64,000 nt of DNA from CAILHX01 sp046155285 (GTDB taxonomy: Bacteria > Pseudomonadota > Gammaproteobacteria > Burkholderiales > Methylophilaceae), in contig JBJXEA010000003.1 in the NCBI GenBank assembly GCA_046155285.1, forward strand, positions 1 through 64,000. The letters are read 5' to 3'. Shown one piece after another: positions 59,816 to 64,000 of the stretch. Position 1 is the first letter of the stretch, and every line of letters starts with the position of its first letter. A program made the position numbers and the translations under genes. The notes under the pieces are model-generated. The model was not told the origin of the DNA. It was given only the letters and a program-made list of their open reading frames with translations, and made no database searches.

Positions 59816-60178
59816 ATGGATATTAACCAAGTCACGGAGCAAATCATCGGCTGTGCTTATGTCGTTAGCAATACGCTTGGTTCCGGATTTCTGGAAAAAG
59901 TCTACGAAAATTCCATGGCTATCGAGTTACGCAAGGCAGGCTTGTTGATTACCCAGCAAGCTCCCATTCAGGTAGAGTACAACGGTATTGTTGTAGGTGA
60001 CTTTTTCGCTGATTTGGTTATTAATGACTGCGTATTAGTGGAGCTTAAGGCTGTAAAAGCGCTTGACTCAAATCACGCTGCACAATGCATGAATTACCTC
60101 AAGGCAACTGGTTATAAAATTTGCCTGCTCATCAACTTCGGAACTCCAAAAATTGAACTCAAGCGCGTTATTCTCTAA
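59816..60178 (+). CDS. GxxExxY family protein (PDDEXK-like fold)
   Basis: A 120-aa protein. GCAYVVSNTLGSGFLEKVYE shows the name motif GxxExxY, and VGDFFADLVINDCVLVELKA shows D-x(n)-ExK, the PDDEXK nuclease-like centre (D64 and E75/K77 region). AAQCMNYLKATGYKICLLINFG completes the family pattern. No activity is proven for the family. It lies alone between inverted repeats, with dapE 35 nt upstream and prmB 42 nt downstream. The SD is weak. Confidence 0.92.
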   Translation: MDINQVTEQIIGCAYVVSNTLGSGFLEKVYENSMAIELRKAGLLITQQAPIQVEYNGIVVGDFFADLVINDCVLVELKAVKALDSNHAAQCMNYLKATGYKICLLINFGTPKIELKRVIL

Positions 60179-60185
60179 CCAGAAC

Positions 60186-60217
60186 ATCTGTGTTCATCTG
60201 TGTTCATCTGTGGTTAA
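60186..60217. repeat. Right 32-bp inverted repeat of the GxxExxY cassette
   Basis: The reverse complement of 59777-59808 with two differences. It reads ATCTGTGTTCATCTGTGTTC on the plus strand and ends just before the prmB ATG at 60221, so the prmB leader is repeat-derived. Confidence 0.9.
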
Positions 60218-60220
60218 AAA

Positions 60221-61111
60221 ATGACTTTCTCCTACACCGAACTGTTCACCATCCGCGACTGGTTGCGCTATACCGTCAGCCGCTTTGAAGAAGCCGAGCT
60301 GTTTTACGGTCACGGTACGCAGAATTCGTATGACGAAGCAGCTTGGTTGATATTAGCAGCGCTGCATTTACCGATGGATTCGCTGGCAACCTTTCTCGAT
60401 GCAGTCATCACCGAATCCGAGCGCAAGCATTTAGCGCACTTGATTGAGCGCCGCGTTACCGAGCGGGTGCCGACGGCTTATTTGGTGCGCCAAGCATGGT
60501 TGGGAGAGTACAAGTTTTATGTAGATGAGCGCGTCATCGTGCCACGCTCCTTTATCGCCGAGTTGCTGCGCGAAAATTTGTCGCCATGGATAGAAAACCC
60601 GGAAGAGATAGTCAGCGCCGCCGACATCTGCACCGGTAGCGGCTGTCTCGCCATTCTGCTGGCACATGCGTTTCCCAATGCTCAGGTGGATGCGGTGGAT
60701 ATTTCCGACGATGCTTTGAGCGTGGCGCAGCGCAACATTGCTGACTACGGCTTGAACGACCACATCACCACCATCAAATCGGACATGCTCACCGCGCTGA
60801 CCGGCAAACAATACGATATCATCGTGTGTAATCCACCTTACGTCAACGCGCCTACGATGGATGAGTTGCCGCAAGAATACCGCCACGAGCCACAACTGGC
60901 GCTGGCATCGGGCGAAGATGGGTTGGAGCATGTGCGAGTTTTGTTAAATAAGACTGCCGAACATCTACATCCTAACGGCTTGCTGATTGTCGAAGTCGGC
61001 CACAACCGTGACGAACTAGAAGCACAATTCCCCAAGCTGCCATTTACTTGGCTAGAAGTCGCTGCGGGTGATGAGTTTGTATTTTTATTGAAGCGTGAGC
61101 AACTAATATAA
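60221..61111 (+). CDS. prmB: 50S ribosomal protein L3 N5-glutamine methyltransferase
   Basis: A 296-aa enzyme methylating Gln150 of L3. The N-terminal helical bundle (LRYTVSRFEEAELFYGHGTQ) precedes the class I domain: RVIVPRSFIAELL, VSAADICTGSGCLAILLA, and the NPPY motif VCNPPYVNAPTMDELP. The NAPTM after NPPY separates it from PrmC. It lacks a good SD because the right repeat ends 3 nt before its ATG. Confidence 0.93.
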   Translation: MTFSYTELFTIRDWLRYTVSRFEEAELFYGHGTQNSYDEAAWLILAALHLPMDSLATFLDAVITESERKHLAHLIERRVTERVPTAYLVRQAWLGEYKFYVDERVIVPRSFIAELLRENLSPWIENPEEIVSAADICTGSGCLAILLAHAFPNAQVDAVDISDDALSVAQRNIADYGLNDHITTIKSDMLTALTGKQYDIIVCNPPYVNAPTMDELPQEYRHEPQLALASGEDGLEHVRVLLNKTAEHLHPNGLLIVEVGHNRDELEAQFPKLPFTWLEVAAGDEFVFLLKREQLI

Positions 61112-61134
61112 AGCGACCAAAAGCGAGAACAACA

Positions 61135-62031
61135 ATGTCCAACTTGACTGAAAAAGAAGCCGAAGATAACTTCTTAGGGCAATTTATTCCGGTTCACTAC
61201 CATCACAACATGCTGATGGATCAGAATCGGATGACCAACTTCAAAGCCGCCATTGAATATGTAGTCAAACCCGGACACAAGGTGATGGAGCTAGGCGGTG
61301 GCACGGCCGTGCTGTCTTGGTTTGCTGCCGCTGCGGGAGCTGAAAAAGTATGGTGTGTGGAATACAACCCAGACATGGTCAAAGAAGCGCGGCGTTTTTT
61401 AGCGCTCAACCAACATGGGCACAAAGTGGAGGTGATACACGCCAATGCCTTTGAATACTTGCCACCAGAGCCAGTAGACGCGGTCATCTGCGAGATGATC
61501 CACGTCGCCATGCTCAGAGAAAAACAAATAGAAATGATGGAATCATTCAAGCGCCGTTACCGTGAGCGTTTTGGTGCGGATATCGCCTTACCTATCCTAA
61601 TCCCCACCGCGGTGGTCATGGCCGCACAACCACTGCATGAAAACTATAGCTTTGAGGGATACCAAGCACCCATCATCCAGTTTCAGCAAGTCCCCGGTGA
61701 CTTTTCTGCGACCACTGAAATGGCACCTCATGAAGTTTATAGCGTTCTCGACTTTATAGAGCCTACCAGTATGGATATTGCCTGGGAAGGCAATTTTGTA
61801 ATGAATCAAGATGGCACAGTGAACGCCATTCGCATCATCACCAAAAACATTCTGGCCATCACAGAAAATTCCAGCACCATAGACTGGCTCAATCACTTTT
61901 TGGCGCTGCCCCTGACCAATCCGGTCAAGGTAAACAGTGGTGATACGCTGCGCGTCAGCTTCAAATACCGCGCGGGAGACACCTTTACGCCGCTGCTGAA
62001 TTCCTTACGAGCGGAAGTGATCGGAAAGTAG
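61135..62031 (+). CDS. PRMT-like SAM-dependent methyltransferase
   Basis: A 298-aa protein resembling eukaryotic protein arginine methyltransferases. HHNMLMDQNRMTNFKAAIEY corresponds to the PRMT HxxML-D-xRT helix, VMELGGGTAVLSWFAAAAGA is motif I, WCVEYNPDMV the ribose-binding Glu (E76). E120 and E129 in ICEMIHVAMLREK have the exact nine-residue spacing of the PRMT double-E loop. The C-terminal sheet (NPVKVNSGDTLRVSFKYR) fits the PRMT barrel, and a Trp in STIDWLNHF may stand for the THW loop. The substrate is unknown. Confidence 0.78.
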   Translation: MSNLTEKEAEDNFLGQFIPVHYHHNMLMDQNRMTNFKAAIEYVVKPGHKVMELGGGTAVLSWFAAAAGAEKVWCVEYNPDMVKEARRFLALNQHGHKVEVIHANAFEYLPPEPVDAVICEMIHVAMLREKQIEMMESFKRRYRERFGADIALPILIPTAVVMAAQPLHENYSFEGYQAPIIQFQQVPGDFSATTEMAPHEVYSVLDFIEPTSMDIAWEGNFVMNQDGTVNAIRIITKNILAITENSSTIDWLNHFLALPLTNPVKVNSGDTLRVSFKYRAGDTFTPLLNSLRAEVIGK

Positions 62032-62201
62032 CAGCTAGCCTCAAACAGCTAAAACCCTCTACTGCCGCCGCGCAGCTTCTGCGGCGTAGCATCGTGACAT
62101 GTTTAATCTCATCATTTTCACATGGCTCCCCAAGCTTGAACCATTTACTTGTAAGGTTAAGTTCAGCAAACCCGACCAACCCTTATCACTCAACTAAGCT
62201 A

Positions 62202-62229
62202 TTGACAGCATTGTATTAACGCGGACAAT
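62202..62229 (+). promoter_or_regulatory. Candidate glgP promoter
   Basis: A perfect TTGACA (62202-62207) and GACAAT (62224-62229, four of six) are 16 bp apart, about 49 bp before the glgP ATG. The rest of the 246-bp gap shows a GC-rich imperfect hairpin near 62060-62090 and nothing else. Confidence 0.55.
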
Positions 62230-62277
62230 GGGCTGCAGGCGAGTGTTTAAGAATAATCCATTCAAACGGGAGCTACC

Positions 62278-64000
62278 ATGCAAAAAATCGAGAAGACTAA
62301 TACCAAAAACAATAACGCAAAAAACAAAACGGCCACCACACTGGAGTACGACAGCCCAGCCATGGATAAAGCCGGCATTGCCCGCTCACTGGCTAACCAC
62401 CTCACACTCACCATCAGCAAACACCCCGCTTCTGCCACCACGCGCGACTGGTTTGACAGCGCCGCACTCACAATTAGAGACAGAATGGTGGAGCGCTGGA
62501 TGGAATCCATGCAGCGTTATTACAACAAAGACGCCAAGCGCATTTACTATTTGTCACTCGAGTTTTTAGTCGGGCGCACTTTCAGCAATGCGGTACTCAA
62601 TCTCGATATTGACGAAGAGCTCAAGCAGGCGCTGTACGAAGTCGGGCAAGACATGGAGGCCGTTTCCAACATTGAATTTGATGCTGCGCTCGGCAACGGC
62701 GGTTTAGGGCGTTTAGCCGCGTGTTTCCTGGACTCCATGGCCACGCTCGATCTGCCCTGCTATGGCTACGGCATACGCTATGAATACGGCATGTTCCGCC
62801 AGCACATTGAAGGCGGCGAGCAAAAAGAAACGCCCGACAACTGGCTGCGCTACGGCAACCCGTGGGAATTCAAACGCCCGGAAGTGCGCTATATAGTCAA
62901 GTTTCACGGCCATGTGGTGCAACATCACGAAGCCAATGGCAGCATCCGACATCATTGGGAAGACACGGAAAACATCATCGCCATGGCGTTTGACACGCCA
63001 GTGCCTGGCTATGGCGGCAAGACCGTCAACAATATGCGGTTGTGGTCTGCGCAATCACCGCAAGATTTCAACCTGCGCCAGTTCAATCAGGGCAATTATA
63101 TGCAGGCGGTGGCGGACAAAAACGAGTCCGAGAATATTTCCAAGGTTCTCTATCCAGACGACTCCACCGACATGGGCAGAGAGCTGCGTCTGAAGCAGCA
63201 ATACTTCTTCGTCAGCGCCTCGCTGCAAGACATCATGCTGCGCTACAAAAAGCATCATGAAAACTGGGATGCGCTGCCAGACTGTGTCGCCATCCAGCTC
63301 AACGACACGCACCCGTCCATCTCGGTGGCGGAAATGATGCGGCTGCTGGTAGACGAACACCAGCAGCCTTGGGATTACGCTTGGGGTTTGACCACGCGCA
63401 TCTTCTCCTACACCAACCACACGCTTTTGCCAGAAGCCCTGGAAACCTGGCCGGTGGGTGTATTTGAATCTTTGCTGCCGCGCCATTTGGAAATTATTTA
63501 CGAGATCAACCACCACTTTTTGCAAGAAGTCGCGCACCACTTCCCCGGTGACACCGACATCCTGCGCCGCATGTCCATCATTCAGGAAGACAATGGCCGC
63601 CGCGTGCGCATGGCGCATCTGGCGGTGGTCGGCAGCCATACCGTCAACGGCGTAGCGCGGATTCACACCGAGTTGATGAAAACCACCATCTTTGCGGATT
63701 TCCACAAGATGTCGCCTAAGAAAATCATCAACATGACCAACGGCATTACACCGCGGCGCTGGTTGAATCAAGCCAACCGTGGGCTTGCCAGCCTCATTAG
63801 TTCGAAAATAGGCAAAGGCTGGGTGGCCGATTTAGATCAATTACAAAAGCTGCGCCCATTCGCCAACGACGCCAAATTCTGCGATGAATTCCGCGCCATT
63901 AAACGCGCTAATAAAGTACGCTTGGCCGAATTGATCAAACGCAAAAACGGCATCATCGTCAATCCTGATTCGCTATTCGACGTGCAAATCAAGCGCATCC
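62278..64000 (+). CDS. glgP: Glycogen/maltodextrin phosphorylase (partial, C-terminus off window)
   Basis: The first 574 codons of a GT35 phosphorylase that frees glucose-1-phosphate from glycogen. RIYYLSLEFLVGRTFSNAVL, NGGLGRLAACFLDSMATLDL and YGYGIRYEYGMFRQHIEGGE are canonical; IQLNDTHPSISVAEMMRLLV and NMTNGITPRRWLNQANRGL follow. The PLP lysine lies beyond the window. A GGGAG SD is 7 nt before the ATG at 62278. The N-terminus has an Asn/Lys-rich tail. Works with glgA, zwf and gnd in glycogen turnover. Confidence 0.96.
   Translation, partial: MQKIEKTNTKNNNAKNKTATTLEYDSPAMDKAGIARSLANHLTLTISKHPASATTRDWFDSAALTIRDRMVERWMESMQRYYNKDAKRIYYLSLEFLVGRTFSNAVLNLDIDEELKQALYEVGQDMEAVSNIEFDAALGNGGLGRLAACFLDSMATLDLPCYGYGIRYEYGMFRQHIEGGEQKETPDNWLRYGNPWEFKRPEVRYIVKFHGHVVQHHEANGSIRHHWEDTENIIAMAFDTPVPGYGGKTVNNMRLWSAQSPQDFNLRQFNQGNYMQAVADKNESENISKVLYPDDSTDMGRELRLKQQYFFVSASLQDIMLRYKKHHENWDALPDCVAIQLNDTHPSISVAEMMRLLVDEHQQPWDYAWGLTTRIFSYTNHTLLPEALETWPVGVFESLLPRHLEIIYEINHHFLQEVAHHFPGDTDILRRMSIIQEDNGRRVRMAHLAVVGSHTVNGVARIHTELMKTTIFADFHKMSPKKIINMTNGITPRRWLNQANRGLASLISSKIGKGWVADLDQLQKLRPFANDAKFCDEFRAIKRANKVRLAELIKRKNGIIVNPDSLFDVQIKRI

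Noticed and set aside
59777..60217. The repeat-bounded GxxExxY stretch as a classical insertion sequence
   Set aside because: No transposase is encoded and no clear target-site duplication was seen; it may still be a non-autonomous cassette.
1..64000. tRNA or rRNA genes
   Set aside because: No stretch with a T-loop/acceptor pattern or rRNA signature was found by reading; a covariance scan would be needed to exclude them.

Overview
The window reads as chromosome of a betaproteobacterium, most likely of the Nitrosomonadales (Gallionellaceae-like). The evidence is the gene order dnaE-accA-tilS, the rpsF-priB-rpsR-rplI ribosomal operon with priB inside it, a protein with a PEP-CTERM/exosortase sorting tail, and the mix of zwf/gnd, glgA/glgP, ettA, uup, pbpC and rlmF genes. 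The genus is an inference. No rRNA, tRNA, CRISPR array or transposase gene was seen.

Layout. Bases 1-4923 (minus strand) are the end of a surface-polysaccharide locus: a DegT-type sugar aminotransferase cut by the window edge, an inverting UDP-GlcNAc 4,6-dehydratase, an RmlD-like reductase, a UDP-glucuronate 4-epimerase and a UDP-HexNAc 6-dehydrogenase. Housekeeping genes tilS, accA and dnaE follow (4956-10699). Bases 10.8-21.5 kb are an accessory region with eight small type II toxin-antitoxin (TA) modules: three VapBC, a ParE with a two-domain antitoxin, BrnTA, an RHH-ParE pair, HicAB and CcdAB. They surround mazG, rlmL, a spermidine-synthase-like gene and srkA. The region also holds remnants of a vapC and of a CHAT-domain gene, a 33-bp duplication, several palindromes and a perfect 28-bp inverted repeat.

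From 21.6 kb on the DNA is mostly core: the S6 operon, a SPOR protein, crcB, the oxidative pentose phosphate genes zwf and gnd, glgA, orn, a Ste24-like protease, a cytochrome c, rsgA, an HDAC-like deacetylase, queD, a small S4 protein, a methyltransferase and a membrane protein. Next come a PEP-CTERM phytase-like esterase, a chemoreceptor with a C-terminal PilZ domain, a small Ala/Pro/Glu lipoprotein, ettA, the pair pbpC / alpha-2-macroglobulin, recQ (carrying an intergenic repeat in frame), a membrane GGDEF cyclase, rep, rlmF, uup, a sulfotransferase-like protein, a DHH phosphoesterase, an ArsC/Spx-like protein and dapE. A GxxExxY protein sits between inverted 32-bp repeats, followed by prmB, a PRMT-like methyltransferase, and glgP cut by the right edge.

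How the genes fit together. The exopolysaccharide genes, the PEP-CTERM protein, the GGDEF cyclase and the PilZ chemoreceptor suggest a surface/biofilm lifestyle tuned by c-di-GMP (inference). zwf, gnd, glgA and glgP cover glycogen storage and pentose phosphate flux. The TA cluster is the main accessory feature. The most unusual items are the density of TA modules with gene debris among them, the repeat-bounded GxxExxY cassette whose left repeat provides the dapE stop codon, and a bacterial protein with the PRMT double-glutamate spacing.
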